Below are positions 35,466 to 44,671 of a stretch of 64,000 nt of DNA, one piece after another. The notes under the pieces were generated by a model, which was not told where the DNA came from, ran no database searches, and saw only the letters and a program-made list of their open reading frames with translations. Within the stretch, counting starts at the first letter, position 1, and the number at the start of each line of letters is the position of its first letter. Source of the DNA: Erythrobacter sp. (GTDB taxonomy: Bacteria; Pseudomonadota; Alphaproteobacteria; Sphingomonadales; Sphingomonadaceae); the NCBI GenBank assembly GCA_009993605.1, contig JAACTB010000007.1, forward strand, positions 682,001 to 746,000, read 5' to 3'. The position numbers were made by a program, and so were the translations under genes.

Positions 35466-35927
35466 TTACGAAACGGTCGCCTTCACGATCTTGCCCGGCT
35501 CCTTGGGCGGCTCGCCCTTGGGCAGGGCGTCGACATGTTCCATGCCGCTCTCGACCTGGCCCCAGACGGTGTACTGGCCGTCGAGGAAATGCGCGTCGTC
35601 GAAGCAGATGAAGAACTGCGAATTCGCGCTGTCGGGCACCTGGGTGCGAGCCATCGAGCAGGTGCCGCGCACATGCGGTTCGGCGTTGAATTCGGCCTTC
35701 AGGTCGGGCTTGTCGCTGCCGCCCATGCCGGTGCCGGTCGGATCGCCGCCCTGCGCCATGAAGCCGGGGATCACGCGGTGGAACACCACCCCGTCATAGA
35801 AGCCTTCGCCGACCAGTTCGGTGATCCGCTCGACATGGCCGGGCGCGAGATCGGGGCGCAGCTTGATGACCACGTCCTTGTTTTCGCCATCTCCAGTGTC
35901 GAGCGTGAATGTGAGAGTGTCGGCCAT
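35466..35927 (-). CDS. cytosolic cyclophilin-type peptidyl-prolyl cis-trans isomerase
   Basis: 153-residue cyclophilin without signal peptide. [17 protein letters not shown], the catalytic Arg in FHRV and [23 protein letters not shown] motifs (SQFFI) are all present. It catalyses proline isomerisation in protein folding. The start is ATG at 35927, and the gene is transcribed away from mgtE. It has its own terminator at 35417-35443. Confidence 0.95.
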   Translation of the reverse strand: MADTLTFTLDTGDGENKDVVIKLRPDLAPGHVERITELVGEGFYDGVVFHRVIPGFMAQGGDPTGTGMGGSDKPDLKAEFNAEPHVRGTCSMARTQVPDSANSQFFICFDDAHFLDGQYTVWGQVESGMEHVDALPKGEPPKEPGKIVKATVS

Positions 35928-36041
35928 CGTGTCTGTCTCCTGTGAAAGCCCGGTGAAGGGGTTGGGCGCCTACATAGGCGCTCGGGCCCTGATGTCACCC
36001 TCTCGCTTGCCATCCGCGTGCGACTGCCTAGAGCGGGCCGC

Positions 36042-37487
36042 ATGGCAGACGATGCTCTCCTCGACGACGACCGGCTGACGGACGACCTGCCCGAGGATGG
36101 CGGCCGCCCGGACGACCGCATCGACGACGAGCGGATGGACGAGGAGAACACGCTCAAGCCCGAATTCGTCCGCCGCGTGGAAGACGCGCTGGGCGAAGGC
36201 GACGAGGGCGCGGTCTACGATCTCGTCGAACCGCTCCACCCTGCCGACGTCGCCGACCTGCTCGAACTGTTCGACCGCGAGGATCGACGAAAGCTCGCCT
36301 CCGCCATCACCGATCTGATGACCGGCGACGTGGTCGCCGAACTGAACGATTACGTCCGCGACGACATGATGGAGGATTTGCCCGCGGCCAGCGTGGCGCA
36401 GATCGCCGAACAGCTCGAAACAGACGACGCCGTCCAGCTGATCGAGGATCTCGACGAGGAGGACCAGCAGGCCATCCTCGCCGAGCTGGGCGACGAAGAT
36501 CGCATCGCGATCGAAAGCGCGCTTGCCTACCCCGAAGAGACCGCCGGGCGGCTGATGAGCCGCGAGCTGGTCGCGGTGCCCGAGCATATGAACGTGGGCG
36601 ATCTCATCGATTTCCTGCGCGACGGGCGCGACCTGCCGCAGGATTTCTTCGAGATTTTCGTGGTGGACGAACGGCACCACCCGGTCGGCACCTGTCAATT
36701 GTCGTGGATCCTGCGCACGCCCCGCAGCGTCGCCCTCGCCGACGTGATGAAGCGCGACCAGACGCTGATCCCCGCCATGCTCGACCAGGAAGAGGTCGGC
36801 AACATGTTCCAGAAATACGCCCTCATCAGCGCCGCCGTGGTGGACGAGAGCGGGCGGCTGGTCGGCCAGATGACGGTGGACGACGTGGTCCACATCATCG
36901 CCGAGGAAGCGGGCGAGGACGCTCTTTTGATGTCCGGCGCGGGCGATGGCGACATCAACGAACCGATCCGCGACGCCTATTCCGCCCGCGTGCGCTGGCT
37001 GGTCGCCAATCTGGGCACTGCCCTGCTCGCCAGCTTCATCATCGCGCTGTTCGGCGCGGCTATCGAACAATTGGTTGCGCTCGCCGTCCTCATGCCGATC
37101 GTCGCCAGTATCGGCGGCAATGCAGGCACGCAGACCATGGCGGTGACGGTCCGCGCGATCGCGATGAACCAGCTGACGCGATCGAACACGCGGCGGATCC
37201 TGTGGCGCGAACTGCGCGTGGCGATGCTGAACGGTGCGACCATCGCGGTGCTGATCGGTCTGGCGACGGGCGTATTCTTCACGCCGCTGCTGGGCGGAGT
37301 GATAGCGGTTGCGATGGTGGTGAACGTGCTGGTCGCGGGACTGGCCGGCGTCCTCGTCCCGGTCATCTTCGACCGGCTGGATCAGGACCCTGCCGTGGCG
37401 TCGAGCGTCTTCGTGACGATGATCACCGATTCCATGGGCTTCTTCGCGTTTCTCGGCCTCGCGGTCGCAAGCGGCGTGGTGGGATGA
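36042..37487 (+). CDS. mgtE: magnesium transporter MgtE
   Basis: 481-residue Mg2+ channel: an acidic start, MgtE_N superhelical domain (about 45-150, LHPADVADLLELF), two CBS domains (about 165-290) that sense cytosolic Mg, then five transmembrane helices (about 320-480) with the pore signature ASIGGNAGTQTMAV. The ATG at 36042 is preferred over an upstream ATG at 36018. It is monocistronic or followed by the DUF1489 gene after 31 bp. Confidence 0.96.
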   Translation: MADDALLDDDRLTDDLPEDGGRPDDRIDDERMDEENTLKPEFVRRVEDALGEGDEGAVYDLVEPLHPADVADLLELFDREDRRKLASAITDLMTGDVVAELNDYVRDDMMEDLPAASVAQIAEQLETDDAVQLIEDLDEEDQQAILAELGDEDRIAIESALAYPEETAGRLMSRELVAVPEHMNVGDLIDFLRDGRDLPQDFFEIFVVDERHHPVGTCQLSWILRTPRSVALADVMKRDQTLIPAMLDQEEVGNMFQKYALISAAVVDESGRLVGQMTVDDVVHIIAEEAGEDALLMSGAGDGDINEPIRDAYSARVRWLVANLGTALLASFIIALFGAAIEQLVALAVLMPIVASIGGNAGTQTMAVTVRAIAMNQLTRSNTRRILWRELRVAMLNGATIAVLIGLATGVFFTPLLGGVIAVAMVVNVLVAGLAGVLVPVIFDRLDQDPAVASSVFVTMITDSMGFFAFLGLAVASGVVG

Positions 37488-37518
37488 CAATCGGGCGCCA
37501 ATTCCCATATCGGGCCCG

Positions 37519-37908
37519 ATGCCGCTCAATCTGACCAAGATCGCCTTTGGCGCGAAAAGCTACGCCGATATCGAAAGCTGGTTCGCCAATCGCCCGCGGA
37601 TGAGCGTGAACACCCGCTATCGCCCGACGCGGTGGGAGGAATGCATCGGCGGATCGCTGTTCTGGATCCACGAGCACAATCTGGTCGCGCGCAGCCCGAT
37701 CGTCGGGTTTACCGAACAGGATAACGGCCGCTGGTTCATCGACCTCGAACCCCGGCTGATCCCGGTGCTGCCCAAACCCAAGCGCGCGCATCAGGGCTGG
37801 CGGTATCTGAAGGGTGAACCGCCCCGCGATCTGGCCGACGGCGAAGAGGTCGGCGATGTCATCCCGGGCAAGATCGCGACGAAACTGCAAAGGCTCGGTT
37901 TGATTTAA
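37519..37908 (+). CDS. DUF1489 family protein
   Basis: 129 residues of the alphaproteobacterial DUF1489 family, recognised by SYADIESWFANRP, NTRYRPTRWEE and FIDLEPRLIPVLPKPKRAHQGWRYL. No function is known. It lies 31 bp after mgtE on the same strand. Confidence 0.88.
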   Translation: MPLNLTKIAFGAKSYADIESWFANRPRMSVNTRYRPTRWEECIGGSLFWIHEHNLVARSPIVGFTEQDNGRWFIDLEPRLIPVLPKPKRAHQGWRYLKGEPPRDLADGEEVGDVIPGKIATKLQRLGLI

Positions 37909-37958
37909 GTCGGAACGGGACCGCTCCCTTACCCGTTGAAGGGAAAAGGAGAATTCGA

Positions 37959-38204
37959 ATGCCCGAACGCCAGTCCCTGCATCCCGACAATGAATTGATC
38001 GAAGAGATCACCGAAGGCGCAACGCCGTCGCAATCCAGCTCGTCCGGCGGCGAGGTGAATCGCCGGGTTGGCAAGCGCGCCGAACTGAATGGCGCGACTG
38101 ACCCAGCCAATCGCGAGCCGGAAGTGGGATCGGATAATCCCGCTCAAGATGCGCAGAAGGGCCCCAAGACCCGCGCCGCCATCCAGGAAAACCGCAACAG
38201 CTGA
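37959..38204 (+). CDS. small disordered hypothetical protein
   Basis: 81 residues, strongly hydrophilic (rich in Glu, Asn, Gln, Ser, Arg), without hydrophobic core, signal or recognised motif; likely intrinsically disordered. The ATG has an excellent AAAGGAG ribosome site nine bases upstream and a terminator follows the stop, so it is probably a real monocistronic gene with good expression. I recall similar proteins only as hypothetical in related genera. Confidence 0.75.
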   Translation: MPERQSLHPDNELIEEITEGATPSQSSSSGGEVNRRVGKRAELNGATDPANREPEVGSDNPAQDAQKGPKTRAAIQENRNS

Positions 38205-38227
38205 TTGTCGATAGTATCGACGATCTA

Positions 38228-38258
38228 ACGCCCCGCCCTAACCCGGCGGGGCGTTTCG
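38228..38258 (+). terminator. rho-independent terminator after the 81-residue gene
   Basis: Perfect 10-bp stem ACGCCCCGCC (38228-38237) with GGCGGGGCGT (38245-38254), 7-base loop, followed by TTCGTG. It may also serve the converging gene at 38263. Confidence 0.85.
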
Positions 38259-38262
38259 TGTG

Positions 38263-38946
38263 TCAGGTGGGAATTTTCTCCGCCACTCGCCTCAGCGCGT
38301 CGCGATAGACGTCGGGCGATTGCGCGCCGGGGATCATGAAGGCGTTTTCCACGACCATCGCAGGCACGCCGGTAACATTCAGATCGTAGGCCGCGCGTTC
38401 CTCGGCGCGGACCTTATGCGCCCACTCCGCGCTGTCGAGCGCCGCTCCGGCCTCGGCCCGCTCGAAGCCGGTCTCTTCGGCGATGTCGAGCAGGACAGCG
38501 CGGTCCCCGATCGGGCGTCGGACGTTGAAATGCGCGTGGAACAGGGCGAGCTTGAGATCGGTCTGGCGCGCATAGCCATGCGTGTCGCCAGCCCAGACCA
38601 GCAATTTGTGCGCGTCGAAGGTATTCCACATCATCGCCTCGGGCGCAGGTTCCGGCCCTTCGTAATCGAGCGACACCGCGGCCCGCTCCGCCGCCTCGCG
38701 CATCTGGCCTTGCACGGCGCGCGACTGTTCCAGCGTGCGCCCGTATTTGCGCGCGATATGGGCGGTTCGCTCCTCGCCCTCCGGCGCCATGTCGGGATTG
38801 AGCTCGAAAGCGTGCCAGCGCAGATCCGCCGCGATCTCGCCCTCGAGTTCATCGAGCGCCTGTCTGAGATTGCCCCAGCCGACGAGGCACCATGGGCACA
38901 TCACGTCGGACCAGATGTCGATGGTCAGTCTGCGGGGGTCGGTCAT
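38263..38946 (-). CDS. DsbA-family FrnE-like oxidoreductase
   Basis: 227-residue cytosolic thioredoxin-fold protein of the FrnE/2-hydroxychromene isomerase group: DIWSDVMCPWC places the redox pair C17-C20, with an inserted helical domain and a C-terminal VTGVPAMVVENAFMIPGAQ holding the cis-proline. No signal peptide is present. The ATG at 38946 overlaps the nudC stop by 4 bp (ATGA). FrnE in Deinococcus is a cytosolic disulfide isomerase in stress tolerance; here that is inference. Confidence 0.92.
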   Translation of the reverse strand: MTDPRRLTIDIWSDVMCPWCLVGWGNLRQALDELEGEIAADLRWHAFELNPDMAPEGEERTAHIARKYGRTLEQSRAVQGQMREAAERAAVSLDYEGPEPAPEAMMWNTFDAHKLLVWAGDTHGYARQTDLKLALFHAHFNVRRPIGDRAVLLDIAEETGFERAEAGAALDSAEWAHKVRAEERAAYDLNVTGVPAMVVENAFMIPGAQSPDVYRDALRRVAEKIPT

Positions 38947-39815
38947 GTCTCGCTCCACCAGGTCAGAAGATGCGTCGCGATCGCTTCGCGCGGGGGCTTG
39001 GCGAAGGGCGCGTCGGGCCCGCCCTCGAGCGCGGACCTGATCTCGTCGCGCGTGAACCAGCGCAGTTCGGCCAGTTCGGTCTCGTCCATCGTGGTCGCGT
39101 CGTCGTCGGCAAAGGCGTGGCAACCGATCATCAGCTGGCTCGGGAACGGCCAGGGCTGGCTGGCGACGTAAGTGACATCGCGCACCACGACGCCGCTTTC
39201 CTCCAGCACCTCGCGCGCGACCGCCTCCTCGATGCTCTCGCCCGGCTCGACGAAACCGGCGAGCGCGGAGAAGCGCCCCTCGCCCCAGCCGAGCCCGCGT
39301 CCCAGCATCAGGCGGCCTTCGTGCTCCACCAGCATGATCGTGACCGGATCGGTGCGCGGGAAATGCTGCGCGCCGCATTGCGTACAATTGCGTTGCCATC
39401 CGCCCTTGGCGATTTCTGTCGCGCTGCCGCATTGGGCGCAGAAGCGGTGCCGCGCGTGCCAGTCGACCAGGCTGCGCGCCCCGCCATAGACGGCCAGATC
39501 GCCCGGCGAGAGCGCTGCCATCGCTGCCCACAAAGCCGGATTGGCCATGCGCGGCGCGCTGTCGCCCTGCGGCGGTACGCAGGCGAAGCACGGACGGTCC
39601 CCGTCCAACCCGAGAAAAACCAGCTCCGCATCCTGCGGCGCATCCGCCAGGCTGCTCCAGGCGAGCGCGCCCGTGTCGTCCATGCCCGGCATCAGGCCGT
39701 CGAGTGCAAGCAATCGCGCGCGCCAACCCATCATGCCCGCCAACCGCTCGGGATCGGCGCGAACATGGTCGGCGCGGTCGATCCGCGATCCGGTGAAGGC
39801 GAGAGGCGCTTTCAT
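38943..39815 (-). CDS. nudC: NAD+ diphosphatase / NudC-type Nudix hydrolase
   Basis: Cleaves NAD(H) or removes NAD caps from RNA. The 290-residue protein has an N-terminal domain, a zinc ribbon with CAQC and CTQC (near 120-140), and a Nudix box GFVEPGESIEEAVAREVLEE..SG. The SQPWPFPSQLMIG motif downstream of the box is the NADH-pyrophosphatase signature. ATG at 39815 overlaps the serine hydrolase stop by 4 bp, and its own stop overlaps the FrnE-like gene, so the three form a coupled operon. Confidence 0.95.
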   Translation of the reverse strand: MKAPLAFTGSRIDRADHVRADPERLAGMMGWRARLLALDGLMPGMDDTGALAWSSLADAPQDAELVFLGLDGDRPCFACVPPQGDSAPRMANPALWAAMAALSPGDLAVYGGARSLVDWHARHRFCAQCGSATEIAKGGWQRNCTQCGAQHFPRTDPVTIMLVEHEGRLMLGRGLGWGEGRFSALAGFVEPGESIEEAVAREVLEESGVVVRDVTYVASQPWPFPSQLMIGCHAFADDDATTMDETELAELRWFTRDEIRSALEGGPDAPFAKPPREAIATHLLTWWSET

Positions 39816-41113
39816 CGATTCTGCATCGCCGCCAGATCCTTCGCCACGGCAGCGGGGAAGCCTTCGTGGATCGGATAGGCTTCGGACGGCATGTATTGGG
39901 TAAACAGGGCGGCCCGCAGTCCGGCATCGTAATTGACGAAGGCGACCGTGCCCGCCGCGCCGCCCCACCCGTAGGACCCGCCGGTCACGCGCCCGCCAGC
40001 GCCATAACCCTGCCCCGCGACCCAGGTCCCCTCGGTCGTCGCGGTTTCGGGCAGGATGTTGGACGTGCCGACACGGACCGCCAACTCGCCCATCACGCGC
40101 TTTCCGTCGATCACGCCATAGCCGAGCAGCATCCGCAGGAAACGGTCGTAATCGCGCGGGCTCGACACCAGCCCCGCGCCGCCGAAGGGGAAGGACGGCT
40201 CGTCGAGATAGATGGACGCGCGCGCGGGATCGATCGGAATGGGGACGCCGTTGACGATGCCGTAATTGGTGGTGAAGCGTCCTATCTCGCTTTGCGGCAC
40301 GCGGAACCAAGTGCTGGTCATGCCCGTGGGCTTGAAGATGCGCTCGTCAAGAAAGCGGTCGAACGGCATCCCGCTCGCCACCTCGATCACCCGACCCATC
40401 AGGTCGAGCCCGACCGAATAGCTCCATTTCGATCCGGGCTGGAGGACCAGCGGCAAGTCCGCCAGCCGGTCGGCGAAATTGGCGAGGCCCCTGACCGCCG
40501 GCGCGCGTCCGAGGCCCGGGATCGGCAGGCGGCTGACCTGGCCCGGCACCACGCCACGCTCGGCATAGGCCTGCGCGATCGGGCCCTTCTGGACGATGTT
40601 GTAACCCAGCCCAGCCGTATGAGTGAGCAATTGGCGGATGGTGATCGGGCGTTCGGCCGGCACGGTGTCGGTGAGCGATCCGTCATAAGTCCGCTGCACG
40701 CGCATATCTGCGAATTTGGGCAGGATTTCCGCGAGCGGCTGGTCGAGACCAAGCTTGCCTTCATCGATCAGCATCATGGCCGCCATGCCGGTGATCGGCT
40801 TGGTCATCGAATAGATGCGATAAAGCGAATCGATATCCGCGCGCTGGGGCTGTCCGATGGCGAGCGTGCCTTTCGCGATGGTGGTCGGCGCCTGCTGGCC
40901 CCAGCCCAAAGTCGCGACGATATTGGCGACCTTGCGCTCGTCGACATATTTGTCCGCCATCGCGGCGACCGAGGGCCACGCGACCCGCGCCGCATTCGGC
41001 GCCTGCGCGAACAGCGCCGTCGGACCGGAAAGGGCGGCACCGGCCCCCAGGAAGGCCCCTCCGCGCAAGAGGGCGCGGCGGGAAAAACCGGTGTCGAATT
41101 CGCGATAGGCCAA
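39812..41113 (-). CDS. Tat-exported serine hydrolase, class C beta-lactamase family
   Basis: 433 residues. The N-terminus FSRRALLRGGAFLGAG is a twin-arginine (Tat) signal, with cleavage after FAQA. The catalytic S-x-x-K is SMTK in YRIYSMTKPITG and the Tyr motif is YSV in KWSYSVGLDLMG; this is the esterase/penicillin-binding beta-lactamase fold. The TTG start at 41113 was chosen because GAGG lies 8 bases upstream and gives the Tat signal right at the N-terminus. Substrate unknown: esterase, D-aminopeptidase or beta-lactamase-like. Confidence 0.9.
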   Translation of the reverse strand: MAYREFDTGFSRRALLRGGAFLGAGAALSGPTALFAQAPNAARVAWPSVAAMADKYVDERKVANIVATLGWGQQAPTTIAKGTLAIGQPQRADIDSLYRIYSMTKPITGMAAMMLIDEGKLGLDQPLAEILPKFADMRVQRTYDGSLTDTVPAERPITIRQLLTHTAGLGYNIVQKGPIAQAYAERGVVPGQVSRLPIPGLGRAPAVRGLANFADRLADLPLVLQPGSKWSYSVGLDLMGRVIEVASGMPFDRFLDERIFKPTGMTSTWFRVPQSEIGRFTTNYGIVNGVPIPIDPARASIYLDEPSFPFGGAGLVSSPRDYDRFLRMLLGYGVIDGKRVMGELAVRVGTSNILPETATTEGTWVAGQGYGAGGRVTGGSYGWGGAAGTVAFVNYDAGLRAALFTQYMPSEAYPIHEGFPAAVAKDLAAMQNR

Positions 41114-41252
41114 GGGGATATCCTCTCTGAAATCATTGCGGGCCGATCGCCCTTGTCGCGCGCAATGTGAACGATGGATTGCGGATTGCAACCCGTTCGA
41201 AGCGGGGCTCTTCCGGTCTTGCATGGCGCGCCGTGTTGCTTATCTGGGACAC

Positions 41253-41474
41253 ATGCTGAACATCGTCTCCTTCCTCCTCGGTCTGCTCTCGCTGGTGATC
41301 GTGATCCCGTCGACCATTCCCCTGCTCGGCTGGGGCAATTGGTTCGCTTTGCCGCTGATCGTGGCCGGCATCGTCGCGGGACAATTGTCCTCCAAGCGCT
41401 CGGGCCGGAATTTCTGCCTGATCGTCCTGCTCGTCGCGGTGATCCGCCTGTCGCTGGGCGGTGGAATCATCTGA
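41253..41474 (+). CDS. small two-to-three-helix membrane protein
   Basis: 73 residues from ATG 41253 (83 from ATG 41223): hydrophobic segments at about 3-20, 28-44 and 53-68 with a positively charged loop SSKRSGRN between the last two. No family recognised. It is divergent from the serine hydrolase and convergent with mutY, 7 bp apart. Confidence 0.65.
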   Translation: MLNIVSFLLGLLSLVIVIPSTIPLLGWGNWFALPLIVAGIVAGQLSSKRSGRNFCLIVLLVAVIRLSLGGGII

Positions 41475-41481
41475 CGCGAGT

Positions 41482-42504
41482 TCAGTCGAGGGCGAGCCGC
41501 GCGGCCTTGGCATAGAGGGTCGGCAGGCCGGCCTCGTCCAATCGGTCGATCCGCCACCATTCGCCTTCGCCCAGCGGCGCCGCGCCGCGCACGACAGACA
41601 ATTCCAAGTCGAAATGGGTGAACCCATGGCGCACCAAGCCGAGCGGTTCGCCGGGCTCGCCACCGATCCCGTCGCCGCGCGCGGACCACCCATCATCGGG
41701 CAGAGCGCGCATCCCGCCGAGCATCCCCTTGCCCGGCCTGCGCACCAGCCACACCATTGCGCCCTCCGGCGTTTCGCGCTCGATCCACCACGCCATCCCC
41801 TTTCGCAGCGGCTTGACCTTTTTCGGCGGCTTGATGGGAAAGCGCGCGGGATCACCCGCGATCCTTGCGGCGCAATCGCCCGCAAGGGGGCAGAGCAGGC
41901 ATTTGGGATCGCGACTGGTGCAGATCGTCGCGCCCAGATCCATCAATCCTTGCGCGAAATCGCCCGCGCGATCGTCGGGCGTGATCGCGGCCGTCTTCGT
42001 GCGAATGGCCTTGCGCGCAGCGGGAAGCGGCTCGGAAATCGCGAACAGGCGCGCGACCACGCGCTCCACATTCGCATCCACCACCACTGCGCGGCGCCCG
42101 AACGCGATCGCCGCGACCGCCGCCGCGGTGTAAGCGCCCAGCCCCGGCAGTTCGCGCAAGCCGGTCTCGGTATCGGGAAAACCGCCCCGCTCCGCCACGG
42201 CCCGCGCCGCCTTCACCAGATTGCGCGCCCGCGAATAATAGCCCAGCCCCGCCCAGGCGGCCATAACCTCCTCTTCCGGCGCGGCGGCAAGTGCTTCGAC
42301 GCTCGGCCAGCGTTCGGTAAAGGCGCGGAAATAGGGCTTCACCGCCGCGACGGTCGTCTGCTGGAGCATCACTTCCGACAGCCACACGCGATAGGGATCG
42401 GTCGGCGGTTCGCCGGGCGGCGCGCGCCAGGGAAGGTCGCGCGCGTGGCGATCGTACCAGGCCAGAAGATGGGCGGCGAAAACGGTGGTCGCGCTGGAGG
42501 TCAC
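41482..42504 (-). CDS. mutY: A/G-specific adenine DNA glycosylase
   Basis: Removes adenine mispaired with 8-oxoguanine. The 340-residue protein has SEVMLQQTTVAAVKPYF with the catalytic Glu, the helix-hairpin-helix LPGLGAYTAAAVAA, the catalytic Asp in VVDANVERV, and the 4Fe-4S loop C-x6-C-x2-C-x5-C in CTSRDPKCLLCPLAGDC. A C-terminal Nudix-like 8-oxoG recognition domain follows. The GTG at 42504 gives the normal start. Divergent from the DUF721 gene, 29 bp apart. Confidence 0.96.
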   Translation of the reverse strand: MTSSATTVFAAHLLAWYDRHARDLPWRAPPGEPPTDPYRVWLSEVMLQQTTVAAVKPYFRAFTERWPSVEALAAAPEEEVMAAWAGLGYYSRARNLVKAARAVAERGGFPDTETGLRELPGLGAYTAAAVAAIAFGRRAVVVDANVERVVARLFAISEPLPAARKAIRTKTAAITPDDRAGDFAQGLMDLGATICTSRDPKCLLCPLAGDCAARIAGDPARFPIKPPKKVKPLRKGMAWWIERETPEGAMVWLVRRPGKGMLGGMRALPDDGWSARGDGIGGEPGEPLGLVRHGFTHFDLELSVVRGAAPLGEGEWWRIDRLDEAGLPTLYAKAARLALD

Positions 42505-42533
42505 GGCGTTCCTATGGCATAGGCCCCGCGACG

Positions 42534-43088
42534 ATGAAAAGCGACGACACCCCAGCCGGCGGCAAGTCCGCAGCGAAACCGCGCAAGAAGGCCATGGTGC
42601 GCGAATATCACCGCCCGCGCGGCGGACCGGCCCGCGCCGTCTCCGACCTGATGCCGCAAATCGGGCGCACCGCATTCCGCCGCTTCGGCTTCGTCCAGTC
42701 CTCCGTCGTGACGCGCTGGCCCGAAATCGTGGGCGAGACCCATGCGCGCGTGTGCGCTCCCGAATCGATCCGTTTCCCGCCGGGCGAGAAATCGGAAGGC
42801 ATCCTCCAGCTCGTCGTCACGCCCGCCCATGCGCCGTTGATCCAGCACGTGATCCCCGAAATCATGGAGCGGGTGAATAAGTTTTTCGGGTATCGCGCGG
42901 TGGCGCGGGTCAAGATGCGGCAAGGAACGGTTAAGCCGCCCGAGGACATGGCCAATCCATCGACCAGGCCGAAGGCGCCGCCCTCGCTCAAGCCAATTCC
43001 GATGGAATTGGGCGACAGTCTGCGCGATATCGGTGACCCGGAATTGCGCACGGTGCTCGAATCGCTGGCGCGCAGCTTCGGCGACTAG
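42534..43088 (+). CDS. DUF721/DciA-like protein
   Basis: 184 residues of the DUF721 family. VSDLMPQIGRTAFRRFGF and VTRWPEIVGETHARVCAPESIRF contain the conserved Trp; the middle part is the KH-like DciA fold, and the C-terminal third is proline-rich and variable. DciA loads the replicative helicase DnaB in bacteria without DnaC, which would suit a sphingomonad. It is usually adjacent to mutY and thiol oxidoreductase genes in this order. The next ATG is only 5 to 17 bp downstream, indicating one transcript. Confidence 0.85.
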   Translation: MKSDDTPAGGKSAAKPRKKAMVREYHRPRGGPARAVSDLMPQIGRTAFRRFGFVQSSVVTRWPEIVGETHARVCAPESIRFPPGEKSEGILQLVVTPAHAPLIQHVIPEIMERVNKFFGYRAVARVKMRQGTVKPPEDMANPSTRPKAPPSLKPIPMELGDSLRDIGDPELRTVLESLARSFGD

Positions 43089-43105
43089 ACAGGATGATAC
43101 GAGAC

Positions 43106-43810
43106 ATGACGATGCAGGTTCGCGGCTCGAAACTGGCAGCCCGGCTTACGGCTTCGATGGCCGCATTGGCGCTTTTGGGCACGGGCGCGGTCGCGCTGGC
43201 GCAGAATTGGTCCACCACCGTCGTCGCGAGCGATAACGGGCACAAGGTCGGCAATCCCAAGGCCAAGACCAAGTTGGTCGAATTCATGAGCTATACCTGC
43301 TCGCACTGCGCCGATTTCGCGCGCGAGGGCGATGCCGCGATCAAGCTCGCTTACCTTCCCAAAGGCGACGTCAGCTACGAGATCCGCCATTTGCTGCGTG
43401 ATCCCTTCGATCTTACCGCCGCCCTGCTGACGCAATGCGGCGATCCGAAGAAATTCATGGGCAATCACAACGCCATCATGCTCAGCCAGGACGATTGGTT
43501 CGAAAAGGGTCGCAAGACCACGCGGGCACAGCAGGCGCGCTGGCAATTCGGATCGAACGGCGCGCGGCGCCAGGCGATTGCGAGCGATCTTGGCTTCTAC
43601 GAGCTGATGGAAAATCGCGGCTATACCCGTACCCAGCTCGACAGATGCCTGACCGACGAGGCGAAGGCGAATGCGCTGGCCGAAGCGAGCCAGGCCGATG
43701 TCGAAAAATACGGCCTCACCGGCACGCCCAGCTTCGTGATGAACGGCGCGCTCTTGGACGGGGTGCACAATTGGGCCGCGCTGCGCCCGATCCTCGACAA
43801 GCAACGCTGA
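43106..43810 (+). CDS. periplasmic DsbA-like thiol oxidoreductase (CSHC)
   Basis: About 234 residues: signal peptide (to about VALAQ), then a thioredoxin-fold domain starting KTKLVEFMSYTCSHCADFA with the redox motif CSHC, a helical insertion, and the cis-proline in TGTPSFVMNG. Of the three close starts (43094, 43106, 43112) the middle one has AGGA about 10 bases upstream. The protein is presumably an oxidase of secreted proteins. A second member follows after 90 bp. Confidence 0.92.
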   Translation: MTMQVRGSKLAARLTASMAALALLGTGAVALAQNWSTTVVASDNGHKVGNPKAKTKLVEFMSYTCSHCADFAREGDAAIKLAYLPKGDVSYEIRHLLRDPFDLTAALLTQCGDPKKFMGNHNAIMLSQDDWFEKGRKTTRAQQARWQFGSNGARRQAIASDLGFYELMENRGYTRTQLDRCLTDEAKANALAEASQADVEKYGLTGTPSFVMNGALLDGVHNWAALRPILDKQR

Positions 43811-43900
43811 AGGCGCGCCCCTTTCCCTCCCGGCGATAGCGGGTTAAAGCGGCCCGCAAGCCGCGCATCTGCGCTAGCCACTCTCGATTACGGACCCGTC

Positions 43901-44662
43901 ATGACACGCATTCGCTCACTCTCGCTGGCTGCTCTTTCCGCCCCGCTCGCACTGGCGCTCGCCGCCTGCGGATCTTCCGACAGCGCGGGCGAAGAAGCGG
44001 TCTCGGGCGAACCGGTTGCCGCGGTCGAAGCGCCGGCGGGCACGAACTGGGTCGACACGGTGCAGGTGACGGAATCGGACGGGTATCTGCTCGGCAATCC
44101 CGATGCACCGATCAAGCTTCTCGAATATGCTTCGCTGACCTGCCCCGCCTGCGCCGCCTTCGCCGCGAACGGGGCCGATCAGCTGAAGGAAGACTACGTC
44201 GCCACCGGCAAGGTCAGCTACGAATTGCGCAATCAGATCCATGGGCCGCACGATCTTGTGCTTGCCCAGATGGTCCGCTGCGGTGCGCCGGAAACCTATC
44301 ATCCCCTGTCCGATCAGGTGTGGAAAAATCTCCAAGAGGTGCTGAGCCCGGTGTTCGAGCGCCAGGAACAGTTCGGTCAGGCGCTGTCGCTTCCCGAAGA
44401 TCAGCGCTTCGTCCAGGCGGCGCAGGTCGCGGACTTCTACGATTTCTTCGCCGCGCGTGGCCTCAGCGAAGATCAGGCGCGCACTTGCCTCGCCGATTTC
44501 CCCGCCATGGAAGCGATCGCCGAACGATCCGACACCCAATCGCGCGAGCTCGACGTGACCGGCACGCCGACCTTCTTTCTTAACGGTCGCAAGCTCGAAC
44601 TCGAACCGACCGCGCCCTGGCCCCAGATCGAACAGCGGCTTCAGCAGGCCGGCGCGCGCTAA
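43901..44662 (+). CDS. DsbA-like thioredoxin-fold lipoprotein (CPAC)
   Basis: 253 residues with a lipobox LALAAC (lipidated Cys at about 22), a low-complexity linker, then LLEYASLTCPACAAFA with the redox motif CPAC and TGTPTFFLNGRKLELEP with the cis-proline. It should be tethered to a membrane in the envelope, unlike its soluble paralogue just upstream. It ends 9 bp before smc, so it is likely in the same transcript. Exact partner unknown. Confidence 0.92.
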   Translation: MTRIRSLSLAALSAPLALALAACGSSDSAGEEAVSGEPVAAVEAPAGTNWVDTVQVTESDGYLLGNPDAPIKLLEYASLTCPACAAFAANGADQLKEDYVATGKVSYELRNQIHGPHDLVLAQMVRCGAPETYHPLSDQVWKNLQEVLSPVFERQEQFGQALSLPEDQRFVQAAQVADFYDFFAARGLSEDQARTCLADFPAMEAIAERSDTQSRELDVTGTPTFFLNGRKLELEPTAPWPQIEQRLQQAGAR

Positions 44663-44671
44663 GCGGGATCG

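Noticed and set aside
35960-35990. Palindromic GCGCCTA/TAGGCGC upstream of ppiB and mgtE
   Set aside because: Only two bases between the arms, too tight for an RNA hairpin, and no second copy seen; insufficient as an operator call.
37959-38204. Antitoxin or anti-sigma role for the 81-residue protein
   Set aside because: No toxin or sigma gene is adjacent and no motif is present; only disorder can be stated.
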